64,000 nucleotides of DNA from Haemaphysalis longicornis (taxonomy: Eukaryota; Arthropoda; Arachnida; Ixodida; Ixodidae): contig CM023449.1 of the NCBI GenBank assembly GCA_013339765.2, positions 17,095,130 to 17,159,129 on the forward strand, given 5' to 3'. Made by a program: the position numbers and the translations under genes. This document shows, piece by piece, positions 20,945 through 31,796 of the stretch (positions within the stretch are counted from its first letter, which is position 1; each line of letters opens with the position of its first letter). Under the pieces are notes generated by a model. It was not told the DNA's origin. It did not search any database and was given only the letters and a program-made list of their open reading frames with translations.

Positions 20945-21945
20945 TGAAGAACATAATCTCATTGCAGTAAACAGAGAGAATAAATGTGAGGGACCAATTA
21001 CTTAGGAACGAGGGGAAAAGGCAGTTCAGTATAGAATACAGCTTTCTTTAGAATGAGTGTATGAAAGGTCGACTCTAATAGAAATAGATGAAATAGAAGC
21101 CCAAAGCTTAAGAAGTGAACATAAACGGATAATTTAACTTTTGGAAAAATAGAAGGCCAAAACCCGAAAACGGCGATTCACCACATGAAATTATACGATC
21201 AGCAAATGGCTAATATTGCCAAAAGCCTGAAGACGGAAACCGACAGACAGCCTACGAAAGATTGGGAATACAGCGAACCGATTGGTTTCATTCAAGGAAA
21301 CATAAGGAACTCATAAGAATAAAACTTTTGGAAAGAAAAAAGAAAGCCTAGAAGCTGGCGGAACAAAAAAATCACGGAAGCTATAACACAAAGGCAGCAA
21401 GCATCGAGAGAGCACAGGGAGGTCAAGCGAGTGGGAATGCAAACAGAGGAAATAACTTTAAAGTGGAGTTGGTACCGCCTAACGGAGCTGGAAGTACACA
21501 ACTTCTACAGCAAAAACTTAAACGAGAAAGTGAGCGATGGGTCTCGTACTATACGGGTAAAGGATAAAGGCGGGCCAAGAAAGTTTTGGAACCATGTAAA
21601 GGAACAAAGGAAAAAGACCGAAGAAGTACAACGTTATGTCATAAACGGTGAAGGCCAGGTACTAAAAGGGGAAGAGGCGGTATTTCACATACGCTCAATG
21701 ACACAAGAGAAGTTTAGAAGAAAGGAGAGAGGGCTGCAACATTTAGGGCGTGGGGCAACTGAGGCGCGTACAGATAGAGAGCTAAAGTTGGAGAATCTAA
21801 ACTGTAAAAAAGACAAACAAAAGGTTCCAGCTAATGCGGCAACAGGGACGGATTAAATTCCTATACGGCTGGTAAACCTACTGGGCCCTAAAAGCAAAAA
21901 AACACGAATTAGAGCAATAAAAAAAGTGATAAAAGAACGCTAAAA
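20945..21945 (+). pseudogene. CR1-like LINE ORF2, linker before RT
   Basis: Continues the endonuclease (CEEHNLIAVNRENKCEGPIT) and then the basic linker between endonuclease and RT. A clear 141-codon stretch at 21431-21856 includes WSWYRLTELEVHNFYSKNLN, GGPRKFWNHVKEQRKK and GQVLKGEEAVFHIRSM. After a stop it continues toward the RT start (LVNLLGPKSKKTRIRAIKKV) and breaks off near 21945. Upstream of 21431 the frame is shifted repeatedly. RT itself is missing. Confidence 0.75.
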
Positions 21946-22085
21946 TGGCTATGGGGAGGTCAGATATTCGTTTGAAAACAACTCGCTAATGGTCTTCAGT
22001 GTCCCTTTACTAGAGTCGTCCCGGCCAGGGAATGATGACATGTGATCATGCAACACACCAAGAAAGCCTGGCGTATGACAGAGAG
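21946..22085. other. Spacer between two LINE fragments
   Basis: Short unassigned DNA; no structure seen. Confidence 0.4.
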
Positions 22086-22780
22086 AGAGTGAGAAAAAAG
22101 CTTTAATTAACACTGAAGAGGTTAACCCCACAAACAGCGGGGCCAGCTACTTCAGATGGAATAAACATAGGGCGGTGAGAAAAAAAAGGGGGGGGAAGAA
22201 GCACCCAGCAACAATGAATGAGGTGGAGAAGAAAATGAAATCAGTTTGAAACGTAGAAAAAAATTACTGCACTAGCAGAAAACCAATCTCAGGATCTCAA
22301 GGTTAAAGAACCTCGATTAGTCCCGAGTCAGACAAAGTAGATAAAAGAGCCTTTGTGTCCTGCGCCGCGTCAGCGAGATTTTGCCAAGGACCAAGAAAGT
22401 GATGCAGTTCTAAAGAGGTTCCGCGTAGCAGTCGCCTAAGAGTTCTTTTCGCTGAACTAATGCAGAAATTTTCAGCGAGAAAACTCGCTTGGAGGAACAG
22501 GGTGCTCGAATCCAGGCTGAAATAAAATCCAAGCGGGAAATAGGAGGCAGCACTGCAGGAGAAACCAGACGGGCTAGAAGCAGGGATAACGCGCCGAGGG
22601 AGGTCGGCTGGGGAATGCCTGAATCCGATTACGACGCGATCTAGACTATCAAATCACCCGAAGCAGGAAGCAGGATGCGCTGTCGGAACGTATAACGCCA
22701 GAACATTTCACACGTTTCAAGCGCACAAAGGGCGGCGACATGCATTGCCCACAATATTGGAGGTATGAAAGAAAGAGAAA
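22086..22780 (-). pseudogene. RNase H-type LINE C-terminal tail and 3' UTR
   Basis: Antisense. A coding tail ends FLGPWQNLADAAQDTKALLS..LSDSGLIEVL plus stop near 22310. It has the same terminal form (LGPW..ALL..L) as the LINE tail at 20451, though the sequence differs. The 3' UTR runs to 22086 and ends in a TCTC tail (complement of GAGAGAGAG at 22079). Upstream coding (to about 22770) is frameshifted, with a decayed Cys-rich stretch. Confidence 0.6.
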
Positions 22781-23268
22781 TATTGCAATAAACTTCCGCT
22801 TGGCGCGTTACGGAGCCAATAAGATTTCCCTACGCACCCTGCACCTCCCGCTATAGAAGCGGTTTAGGCGGCACTGGGAAAGCGCAACTTGCTCGAAAGC
22901 GCTCTAAAAAAGCCGACAGCACACGTTGCCTTTGCTTTTCCGCATTGCGACTTCCAACATTGCTACGGACAGAAGAAAAATCTGATTTGCCCATGAACAC
23001 AACAGAAATAAGGAAGAAAGAAAACATTTGACAGACGCCTATTTGATTTCACACGGCGAAAATTAGGCGCCGCTTCACGGTTATTAGGAGATCTCGCGGA
23101 GACATCAAGCGCGTATGCATGAATGCGACAGCAGCGTATCGCATTCGGTTCGTCGAATCGGGCAAATGCGACGCGTTTGCGTTTGGAGACTAGCGCCGCC
23201 CTCTTCATATCTGACAGTTTTCGGGTCGCCTTTCCGGTGTTGTTAGTTTACGGTAGCCGGCGATTTGC
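22781..23268. other. No feature recognised
   Basis: No supported structure. Confidence 0.35.
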
Positions 23269-23308
23269 GTGTGTGCGTTTTGGCGTCCATCGCGGCTGAA
23301 TCGAGACA

Positions 23309-23404
23309 TGCCGCTCGTTTCCAGATCCACAAAATTTGTAGATTTCGCGCGACGGTCGCAAGAAAGGGATGAAGGAAATCGTATTGCGTTTTCTGCCCTC
23401 GGGT
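23309..23404 (+). CDS. First-exon-like ORF (uncertain)
   Basis: From ATG at 23309 the reading MPLVSRSTKFVDFARRSQER continues DEGNRIAFSALG and meets a donor-like CTCGG|GTACGG near 23400. The short peptide looks like ordinary protein, but nothing else supports a gene and the region may be repeat-derived. Confidence 0.2.
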
Positions 23405-23514
23405 ACGGTCCGCGCACACGCCAGCCGCGACTGCCCGCACGGCCCCCGAAGCGGCTCGAACCGGCGCAGGCCACAGTCGCAACAGCCTGTCGCCACTATT
23501 CCAAATCGATCTGA

Positions 23515-24460
23515 TCGTGAAAATAAGTTCCACATGCAAAAAAATAGACGTTAGTGTGGTGAAATATTGTGCTATAAATTGTTATCAGCGCTTATTTTAC
23601 AAGTGGCGATCAGATATGGGCCGCATGTTAAGCCGATGCTGACCGGCCGTGAAGGTTCGACTTCCCGACCCGGCTCCGCGGAGCAAGGTGCGGCGAGCGG
23701 CCGAAGGATGGGGCTACCTGCATGGAAGAATCAAAACAGGCAACAGCAGATGTCTTCTCACCGATCGGTCAAACCGCAATTGTCGAGAAAATCAAGTACC
23801 ACAGGGGAGAGAGGGGATGATACTGTGGTTAAAAGTTGTACTACTGATTGTCATTCGCAGTTGTACGCACAGCGGCGATCAAATATCTGCCACGATGCTA
23901 AGCCTAAAGTCCCAACACCCGAGCCGACACGAGCAATGCAAGCCGGTTGCGGGCTGTTGGGGCGCCCCTCTTCTAAATCTCGCCGACCGCGAGCGCATTT
24001 CGTTTTGGTTCCCCTAACCTCTTGGGGGCCCCTAATGCCGGGTTCCCCTATTCTGGGTGTGTGAAGTTCGTCTGAAGTTCGGATGCTGCGCGCGCGAATG
24101 TAGCGGGCGGCGAGGCGGGTGGTTTCCAACAATTCATCAGTTCCGCAAATGCGATGCGACTGCCGCTACATGCGTTCGAAAAGTCGCATTTGCATTCTCG
24201 ATCTACCCTGGTTTAGCGCATTGGATGCGACGCGTCCTCCAAGGGAATGGTCCTGCTTTCATGCGATGCGATGCGGTATGGTAATGCGACAAATCAGATA
24301 CGCCACTGTCGCATCCATGTGAACGCGCTTATAGTTACTGCAAGGTGACGTTTTGGCGACAGTGCGTCGATACTTGAAGGTGCTTTAAAACAAGAAATAT
24401 TTTGCATAAAACAAACCCATCACTTGTCTTCATGGCCCCTAAACACAGCCCTCTGTATGC
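23515..24460. other. Unassigned DNA
   Basis: A 165-codon + strand reading (23567-24064) has no motif. At 24299-24320 the sequence GTCGCATCCATGTGAACGCG, complemented, resembles the GCGCGTTCACA end of the Harbinger-like element at 5792, but no partner end is visible. Confidence 0.3.
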
Positions 24461-24461
24461 G

Positions 24462-24700
24462 TTTTTTAAAGCTACGCTTTAAATGCCTCACTGATCGCGA
24501 CCGTTGCGCCAGTAACACGCACTGCAGGAAAGCCAACACTACACATGGGTTGAACGAAACGAGGGTGATGATAAGTGAAGGCACATCAAGCGCCTCAACG
24601 AAAAAACGCTTCCTGTGGTCCCAATCGAACCTGGGTCCCACGCGTTATGAGTCCGACGTCTATACCATTGCGCCAGTCCGACACAGTCGAAGCAGTTTCT
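24462..24700 (-). mobile_element. tRNA-derived SINE-like unit with a terminal hairpin
   Basis: At one end T6 (24462-24467) joins the hairpin TTAAAGC-TAC-GCTTTAA (24466-24482). At 24611-24690 the minus strand shows a tRNA-like module: A box in TGGCGCAATGGTATAGACG, a CAT anticodon-like loop, and B box GGTTCGATTGG. Read on the minus strand this is tRNA head, body, hairpin, oligo(A). It could be a SINE whose 3' end is a hairpin, or a hairpin-ended element that took up tRNA-like DNA as at 37970. It is not a functional tRNA gene because the acceptor arms do not pair. Confidence 0.5.
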
Positions 24701-24719
24701 GCATAAAGGGGCCATGAAT

Positions 24720-25010
24720 GCAAATCATCATCATCATCCCCATCACTATCGTCATCAACAACAACAATAGCCAATTTAGGTCCACTGCAGGATGAATGCC
24801 TCTCCCGTTGACTTCCACCCGCTTCGGTCCTGCGCTTCCAGAGTCCATTCTTCGCTTCCGAATTTTCTTATTTCGTCTCTTCCTCGAGTCAATGGCCTCA
24901 CCCTTCTTCTCGTCTCATTTCTCGTCCTCCATTATGTCGCCCTCTTGGTCCACCTGTTGACAGCTCGCCGTACTACATGTCCAGCCCAAGTCCACTTATC
25001 CTTGGCACTT
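24720..25010 (-). pseudogene. RTE-like LINE, C-terminal end and 3' tail
   Basis: Antisense reading KDKWTWAGHVVRRAVNRWTK gives the conserved C-terminal W-GHV-R---RW block of RTE-type elements, then basic text and a 3' tail of ATG/GAT trinucleotides (24723-24740 complement). The upstream part of the ORF lies at 26127-27060, beyond an inserted LINE. Confidence 0.8.
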
Positions 25011-26126
25011 AAACGGCTAGACGAGGAGTATAACACCGCTCTCAGGGTTTTCACCGACGGCTCAGTTGACCCAGTCACTGGGCGTGCGGGCGCTGCCTTC
25101 GTGTGTCCAGAATGCAATGAAAAGCGTCAGATACACCTTTTCGACAACACGACACCTGTGATGGCCGAGCTGATAGCCATTCAGCGAGCTGTTCAGTGGC
25201 TAGAAACGCAAGAACGTTTCAAAGAATCGGTTATTCTTACAGACGCGATCAAGGTCCTACGCCGTCTATCCGGCAACGCGTCAGCACGCTGCGGACCCGC
25301 GGACGTCTTGTGACCTTTTTCTGGATACCGGCTCACGCGGGAATCTCAGGCAATGGCAAGGCCCACGCACTTGCGCAACAAGCCGCAAGGGACACATCAA
25401 CTGGGAAAAGCGGCATCACCCTGGCTCACCCCTTCTCTTCTGACCATGGACATTCTCCTGAGCTTCCTTCTGTCATAGTGCCATCATCTGCATCTCAGGA
25501 TGAGCAGACGGATGAGAACTGTGAAAACACAGCGGAGGAACCTTCACGTACTTCGAGCTCGGAATTTTACACCCGCCGCAAGGTGGAAAGGAAGTTGCAA
25601 CTACGAGCGGCTGTAGGAGTGAAGCGTCTAGTCATACCTCAGCATTGGCCCCGGAAATGGGACGCGATCGTTCACAGGATTAGAACTGGATCGGCAAGAA
25701 CCCCACACTTTCGCGCCACAAGATTCGGCAGCCTAGATGACCCCGAGTCTTCACGGTGCTCAGCCAATAATGACATTGCACACGTCCTGTGGGACTGTCC
25801 TCGTTTTGCCGACTGTTGCGAACAAGCCTTCAAAACCGTAGGATTGGCAATCCCACCGAGCCTTAATGATTGGCTTTATCCAGGCAGTTTCAATCAGAGC
25901 GAAGAACGGCGCCTGCTCGCCGCTCTACGAAACTTCGTCGAGAACTCTGGTCTTCACCATTTCCTTTAATGCCACACCCAATTGGATGTACCATTGGGTG
26001 TATCCTACTTTTTTCCCAACTCCCATTACCTAATCCCTCTCCACTAGAGACCAAAATTCGCTAAAGCGTAACATGGCCTCTTTTATCCCTTGTACATAAA
26101 ATAAATGCGTGTTACCACCACCCATC
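25011..26126 (+). pseudogene. RNase H-bearing LINE, 3' part, inserted in RTE LINE
   Basis: RNase H domain: FTDGSVDPVTGRAGAAFVCP (first Asp), MAELIAIQRAVQWLE (Glu), ILTDAIKVL (Asp), then after a one-base shift near 25250 FFWIPAHAGISGNGKAHALA (His and last acidic region). A spacer and C-terminal knuckle follow: SRCSANNDIAHVLWDCPRF, with one Cys lost. The frame ends FVENSGLHHFL plus stop at 25967-25969. The 3' UTR ends AATAAATGCGTGTTACCACC near 26126. The coding strand is opposite to the host LINE. It is 5' truncated within RNase H. Confidence 0.85.
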
Positions 26127-27060
26127 TTTTTCTTAATTTAAACAATATCTTCCCCTCGAGTTTGCTCCCCAATCCAGGTTGTACGTTTCCTGTCCCTAAG
26201 CGTTACTCCTATCATTATTCGCTCCATGGCACGTTGGGTGGATCGCAGTTTGCTATCTAGTTCTTTGTAAGGCGCCAAGTTCCCGCTCCGTATGTCATCA
26301 GCGGAAGGATACATTACTCCTGAAAAGAAGGGTATTCAATCAGAGGTAGTTTACTTTTCATTATCTGCGAGTGCTTGCCGAGAGCACCCCAACCCAATCC
26401 TATTCTGCGCCTGATTTCTTTCTCGCGGTTGGGGTCAGCACTGACCATCTGTCCAAGGTAGCGATATTCTTCTACTTGTTGCAGTGTTTTGTTACCTATG
26501 GTGAAAAAGACGCTTTCAGCATGTTTGTTTATCATTACTTTAAATTTATTTATATTCATCCTTCACTCCACGGTGAAACTCTCTCATTGTAGTTCTTCAA
26601 TCATTTCTTGGAGTTGTTCTGCAGATCCACTGAGCAAGACTGTCGTCTGCAAACTTCAAATGCCTCAAGTATTCCCCGGTTATTTGCAAACCTTAGTCTT
26701 CCCAGTCAAGCTTCCTAGATCAGTTCTCCAGACATACTGTGAACAATTGTGGTGAAATGATATCTCCTTGTCGCACCTCCTTTCGGATAAAGATTTTCCT
26801 GCCCGTGCATTTCTTATATTTATCATCTAGGAGTAGTAGGTTGCTATTGCTTGGTCCCTTAGGTTAGCGTCCCCTCTGCGGCGGTGTTTACTCAACCAAA
26901 CGCTTTTCGTAGTGTATAAATGTCATGTAAAGCAGCTTATTGTACTCTGCGCATTTTTCAATTATGACATGGACGAGATTCGTTGTAAAATATATTTTTC
27001 TAAACCCAGCCTGTTTCCTCGATTGTTGAAAATCGAGGCTGTCGTTTATTGCGGTTAACT
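26127..27060 (-). pseudogene. RTE-like LINE reverse transcriptase
   Basis: Antisense RT in several frames: QAGFRKIYFTTNLVHVIIEK and LYMTFIHYEKRLVE (the catalytic Asp of FxDYEKAF is His here), KEVRQGDIISPQLFTVCLE, then GEYLRHLKFADDS with the second catalytic Asp pair intact near 26650. NKFKVMINKHAESVFFTIGN and VEEYRYLGQMVSADPNREKE form the thumb (26559-26314). The last recognisable block, STQRAMERIMIGVTLRDRKR, ends near 26130, where the inserted LINE begins. Multiple stops. Confidence 0.85.
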
Positions 27061-27106
27061 TTAACCTTTGTAAACTAGACGTTTACCAAGGATAGAACGT
27101 TTACTA

Positions 27107-28200
27107 AAATGCAAAACAGCCGTTTGCTTTATTCATAAGATTTTGTGCTTTATAGTGCCCCCAACTTTTACCTGCATCACGCGATGCTTTATTCACTGAC
27201 AAATTAACATTGCAAGCCAAGATGTTATCTCTCCCGCTAAATCTTGCGTTTTGTCGCCGGCAGCGATGACGTGTTCAGTAAGTGTGTCCTAAAACAAACG
27301 TTTCTATGTTGACTATACGGCTACTGCAAACAGCGAAATGTCTAAATTGTTGCCTAGTTTACTGTCCGCCTTCATAGATGACAGGACGATGCCGCTCCTA
27401 GATTGCCGTCCGCACTGGGTCTATTTAGGACCAGTTTTGTATTTCCCTTACTTTTGTAACGTTAATAGTAATCATTCGTGAAAATTGGCTACGCTCAACA
27501 AACAGGGTCACGTAAGGGGTGATGTCGCTTGTGCGAGTTGGCCAGCGTCTTTTCAAACAAGCCCAATGCGCTCACCACCCGCCGCGGTGGCTCAGTGGCT
27601 AAGCCGTTATGTTGTTGAGCACAAGGGCGCAGTTTCGCCTCCCGGCCCCGGCGGCCACTTTTCTGATGGAGGCGGAAATCCAAGACGCCCGTGTGTCTAG
27701 ATTTCGGCGCAGGTTAAAGATCTCTTAATGGTCAAAATTAATTCGGAGCCCTCCACTACGGCGCGCCTCATAACCTAGGTGTAGCTTCGGCACGTTCGAC
27801 CCCACAGTCAATCAAATCAACCAACACGGCCGACAGCTGTGCAGCTTCGACCGGCATGCTCACGTGCTTGTACGTTTGCATGTCCGTCCGTAATTTTTAT
27901 TGTTTGCCCGACCATTCTTACAAATATAAAAACTATTTGCTCTAAATTTTATAGCAAATACATCGTTCTGGAAGCTTATCACCCCTGTTTATATTGCGCT
28001 GGATTTTGCCGGCCTCAGAAGATCGCAATGAGCTGCCCATAATACGTCATGCGTTCATTGCGGAAAAGTACCCAGGGTTTCACATATCTATTGCATATTT
28101 TTCTAATTATGCAGCTTATTTCAGCAAAATTGGCGTGAAAATTAAGTGGTGTGTGCTATGCCAACGAGACAGTCGTTCGTATTAACCACACTAGATTTTT
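27107..28200. mobile_element. TTAA-family element, copy 3 (old, diverged)
   Basis: Matches 36098-37205 at both ends: TTTATAGTGCCCCC, GATGCTTTATTCACTGA and CTCTCCCGCTAAAT on the left (27150-27245), TTTTTCTAATTATGCAGCTTATTT on the right (28096-28125). A core block near 27495-27570 also matches copy 1 (GGGTCACGTAAG). Terminal TIRs are eroded. A SINE sits inside at 27577-27822. Confidence 0.65.
27577..27822 (+). mobile_element. tRNA-derived SINE (Ruka-type), nested in TTAA copy 3
   Basis: Starts CCCGCCGCGGTGGCTCAGTG (A box), has a damaged B box region (GTTTCGCCTCCCGG), then the body CTTTTCTGATGGAGGCG, TTAAAGATCTC, CGGAGCCCTCCACTACGGCG and a tail of AATCAAATCAAC. It aligns along its length with 62162-62404. 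Diverged and promoter-defective. Confidence 0.85.
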
Positions 28201-28298
28201 TTCTTCATTTTTGTCTTAATTTTGTGGCCTCACTGATTCGACCGTCTCGCCTTGACAACCCCAACTACAGCGAACGAATGCCTCAAAAAAAAAAAAAA

Positions 28299-28700
28299 AC
28301 TCCCACCTCCCCTCGCGGGAACCTCTGTGTAGATGCGACGCATGGGGGTTCACGTTGCAGCGTTGGACAGCGGAGGAACGGCACTGGAACGATGGAGCGG
28401 AGCGGCGCAGGCACCGCGTTTTATAGCGCGCATAACGGTGAGGGGACGCGCCGGCGCCAGTGCGTCTGCCGCGGCTATGACGCAACACAATCCAACACAA
28501 TCCACTTTAATACAATACAATCCAAGCCAATCCAATCGAATCCAATTCAATGCCCCTCGCGAGAGAGTGTTTGCTATCGGAGAGGAGAGGGGGTGAGCGT
28601 CGGAGAGCGCAGCTGGCGCGGCGAGGAGAATGGGGGAGGGGCGGACGCCGACGACGCCGGATGCAGGGACAAGGCGAGTGAATGAGATGCAGTCGCATCT
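28299..28700 (+). mobile_element. Hairpin-ended element (member 5)
   Basis: About 402 bp between A14 (28285-28298) and A5 (28701-28705). The right end is the hairpin AGATGC-AGTC-GCATCT (28685-28700). The matching inverse copy AGATGCGACGCAT lies at 28330-28342, 31 nt inside the left end. The left-end sequence CTCCCACCTCCCCTCGCGGG aligns with the corresponding ends of members 3 and 4. The centre has a CAATC-type pentanucleotide repeat. No coding. Confidence 0.75.
28488..28552 (+). repeat. CAATC/CAATA pentanucleotide repeat
   Basis: About 13 imperfect 5-bp units (CAATCcAAcA, AATACAATACAATC, CCAATCCAATCGAATC), central in the hairpin-ended element. Confidence 0.85.
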
Positions 28701-28705
28701 AAAAA

Positions 28706-29648
28706 GCTGAGCGTTTCAACCGCTGTTGTCGTTAGACGAAAGGGAGTTCCCTTTTTCAATTGCAAATGAAAAGAATAAGCATAACAATCAAACAAAATCT
28801 GCCACGAGCACACACAAAAGGAACATACGGTCTCGAAAGATGATACGCGAACACTACTAACCTGAAAAACGGAATTAAGTTTAGCGAACCGCCGCTGCCT
28901 TCATCCTGAGAGGAGCGAGAGGAGAGGGAAGGAGGGAGAAGGAGAGAGAGGAAGGTGTCAGATGGCACGGGGGCAAAAGACTAACGCCTTTTGACGACCT
29001 TTGAAAAAAAGCGAGTGGTACGCGGTAATTTTTTTCTTGAGATTGTTTTATCAACACTCCTGCGTGGTGTGGCGAATCAGGCAAGAATTACCCATAATAC
29101 CACCAAATTTATGAATTATTGTTCTTTTAATATGCTCTCTTAATTCGCTTGTCCGATTCATCGCAACAGCTATATTTCGATAGAAGGTGCACTACAGGCC
29201 ATACACGTGGCGTCCAAAGCTGTTTGCACAAAAGAATTGGCTCCAACAAACGTGTGCGCTTATCGCTCCCAGTCTCTGACAGAGCACCGTAAACAGAGCC
29301 AGGGGTCAATGCTCCATGCGCCAAACACCGAAATATAGAACTGCACAAGCAGCACATGTCGAATAGAATGGCCATGATCGCGAGAATCGTGTAAGTTCGT
29401 ATCATGGTTCGTATAATGCGTTGGGGTTTACCCTTACTTGCACAACGGGCCCGGTCAATGGAGAACTCCGCGTTCTAACCTCTTGTTTACCGCCGCTATA
29501 TAGGCTTAGCTGGAGCGGGTGGTGCAACATTCTCTGTGCTCGGTTGCCCAAACTACTTACCGCGTCGTCCTCGGTTCTCTTGCGAAACTGCCGGGCTTGC
29601 GGCGAGTTTCCCTACAGCGTTCGCCGGTCGCACCGCAAAAGAATGGAA
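28706..29648. other. No gene recognised
   Basis: Purine-rich stretch at 28905-28960, otherwise unremarkable. A Cys-containing reading near 29540-29640 was considered and rejected as a THAP-like domain. Confidence 0.35.
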
Positions 29649-29657
29649 GCTGGAGAA

Positions 29658-29720
29658 GTTGTTGTTGTTGTTGTTGTTGATGGTGGTGGTGGTGGTGGTG
29701 GTGGTGGTGATGATGATGGT
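29658..29720 (+). repeat. GTT/GGT/GAT microsatellite
   Basis: (GTT)n then (GGT)n then (GAT)n. It generates artefactual poly-Val/Leu/His readings. Confidence 0.95.
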
Positions 29721-29842
29721 GATTAGTGGCTCTCCTTTTAAATCGGGGCATCGGTTCACGATAGAATTTAGCGTCACCTGAAGGCGACCGCTGTTCCTCC
29801 TTCCTACCGGGCGATTCCCGTGCGCTACTGCTCCGCGCTTTT

Positions 29843-29891
29843 AATGCATGAGCACCACGCATGCATTACTTCCTTTTTAATGCGTAGCATT
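29843..29891. repeat. Two adjacent hairpins at the edge of the 155-bp array
   Basis: AATGCATG (29843-29850) pairs with CATGCATT (29860-29867). After T5, AATGC-GTA-GCATT (29879-29891) forms the second. The T-run plus hairpin layout copies the ends of the five hairpin-ended elements. Confidence 0.7.
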
Positions 29892-30840
29892 CTTTGCCGA
29901 GTACCCCCCCCCCCCCCACCCGTTACCCAGCCAGGATTGTATAACGGCCTGCATTTTCACAATAATGCAGATATCGCGGAAGTTCCACCTGCAATCACTC
30001 TAATGGCGTAAATGGAGATAACCGGTTGCACGAAATTTTGAAAAACTACAAAAAGAAGAAAGATATACAATAATTACGATAAATGGCGAATCGTGTAACG
30101 CCCTGCATTTCCACGATAATGCAGTTTTCGGAAAAGTTCCAAATGTAAAATTGTAATACCTAAATGGAGATAATTGGCCGGACGAAATTTTAAAAAACTA
30201 AAAAATCCGAAAAATATCAGAAAATCAAGGAAAAGGGGCAAAGCTTATAGTCGCATGCCATTTCCACAATAAGGCAGATTTCGCGAATGTTCCACTTCTA
30301 ATCATTATAATAGTGTAACTGGAGATAATTGGCCGAACGATATATTGAAAAGCTAAAAAATAAGAAGGGTTCGATTCCCGGCCGCGGCGGCCGCTTTTCT
30401 GATGGAGGCGAAAAGCAAAAACGCCCGTGTGTACGAGATTTCGGCGCACGTTAAAGATCCCCAGGTGGTCAATATTAATCCGGAGCCCTCCACTACGGCG
30501 CGCCTCATCGCCTGCGTTGCGTCGGCGCGTTAAACCCTACAATCAATCAAAATCAAAGAAAAATATAAAATAATTGCGTAAAATAGCGAACTGTGTAAGA
30601 CCTTGCATTTCCACAATAATGCAGATTTCGCGAAAGTTCCACCTGTAATCATTTTAATAGCGTAAATGAACATAATTAGTAGAACGAAATTTTTAGAAGC
30701 TAAAGAAATAAGAAAGATATACAATAATTAGGGTAAATGGCGAATCGTGTAATGCCCTGCATTCCAACAGTAATGAAGATTTCATAAAAGTTTCACCTGC
30801 AATCTTTATAATAGCGTAATTGGAGATAATTGGTCGGACT
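29892..30840 (+). repeat. 155-bp tandem repeat array, interrupted by a SINE
   Basis: Five to six units of about 155 bp. The anchor (TGTAA.GCC.TGCATTTCCAC) occurs at 29938, 30093, 30246, 30592 and 30747. Spacings are 155, 153, 346 and 155; the long one is explained by the SINE. Units share AATGCAGATTTCGCG, AGTTCCACCTGTAATC and GGAGATAATTGG. A poly-C tract (29905-29919) lies between the second hairpin and unit 1. A single related unit occurs at 53336-53560. Confidence 0.85.
30366..30552 (+). mobile_element. 5'-truncated Ruka-type SINE within the tandem array
   Basis: Begins at the B box (GGGTTCGATTCCCGGCCGCG), continues CTTTTCTGATGGAGGCGAAA, GTTAAAGATCCCCAGGTGG, GCCTCATCGCCTGCGTTGCG and ends in a CAAT tail. 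The A-box part is missing. Flanks (AAAAATAAGAA left, AAAATCAAAGAA right) may be an imperfect duplication. Confidence 0.9.
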
Positions 30841-31500
30841 GGATTCGGAAAAAAACAAAAAATGCGCCTGGAAAAACACACTCAAGGCGGCATCAGGACA
30901 GGAACGTTGTCCACAGAGAAGTGCAGCCAGAACGCAGCCAGAAAGCGAGTGCTAGCTTTACTGATCGAGCGTAGAAACTTCATTTTTCAAATCTCCCGGA
31001 GTAAATACGTCCAAGAAGCTCAAACGCAGGAGCGCAGCGCCTGGCTGATTACTTGGCCAGGGAGAGGAGCGTTTAAAGCGTTTTTTTTTATTGGATTATG
31101 GGAGCAGAGAGAATTTGGTTACAATACATTTCACGAGTCAATGATGACACTACTGTGTGTTAGGTCTTATAAGCTTCATTCTGCACGTGTATGCAACTTC
31201 CAATGAATGAGTCATTTATTAGGTGTTTAATTACTCTATTTTTTGTTTGTTTGTTATCACTAAACAACCAACCAACAAATAAATAAACAAATGTATCACA
31301 GGGAGGCCCTCACATGGCGTAGTGGGATACAAGACAGCGGGGCTCTTCGAATTCATTCTTCGAATCACCGCGGATAGTCCGCGGGTAGTCCGAGGATTCC
31401 CTGAAGCCAAAGGGGTACATGGGAAAATCAAACGCCAGCCTGCTTCGCGGGGAGTCCGCTGTGTGAAAAAAAAAATACAATTAAAATTACAAAACCAAAA
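30841..31500. other. No gene recognised
   Basis: A 128-codon + reading (30820-31206) has no motif. TTTG and AAAC/CAAC tetranucleotide runs at 31240-31292 may be a LINE 3' tail. Confidence 0.35.
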
Positions 31501-31504
31501 TTAC

Positions 31505-31796
31505 ATGTAGAGTAGTAGAGGGTGGGGTACATGGCATGGAGGTAGTGGGCGAGGATAGGAATTTGCCTGAAGTCGGCGAAAGGCTCTGCTCTCGATAAAT
31601 GGGGATGTGGTGGTGGGAAGCGTCGTCGTTCATGGCGGTAATGGGCGAGGATGTCCGTGCATGAATTAAGAGTAGCGGCCTTGGGAGAGCGAAGGGGCTG
31701 CGTGACTTCGCCTTCTTGAGAAACGGCCCGGTGAATGAGCGCGGGCAGCGGCGTGTGCCGCCTCGTTCCCCTCGAAGGACCTGTGTCGGGGGGGAG
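31505..31796 (-). pseudogene. I-like LINE: RNase H end and C-terminal region
   Basis: The antisense reading starts FEGNEAAHAAARAHS, the last RNase H motif, then in shifted frames ILAHYRHERRRFPPPHPHLS and a Cys-poor tail. This continues the RNase H piece at 33881-34018; an element of about 2.08 kb lies between them. Stops are present. Confidence 0.75.

Noticed and set aside
24611..24690. Functional tRNA-Met gene
   Set aside because: A and B boxes are recognisable, but acceptor and anticodon stems do not pair; better read as SINE-type sequence.
29540..29645. Cys-containing stretch considered as a THAP zinc finger
   Set aside because: Cys/His spacing and the AVPF box are absent, and no single frame carries the pattern.
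29536..29862. Poly-Val/Leu frame resembling a membrane segment, and poly-His/Gln on the other strand
   Set aside because: Produced entirely by GTT/GGT/GAT trinucleotide runs.
29938..30840. CRISPR-like array
   Set aside because: The repeat is the full 155-bp unit with no unique spacers; eukaryotic context.
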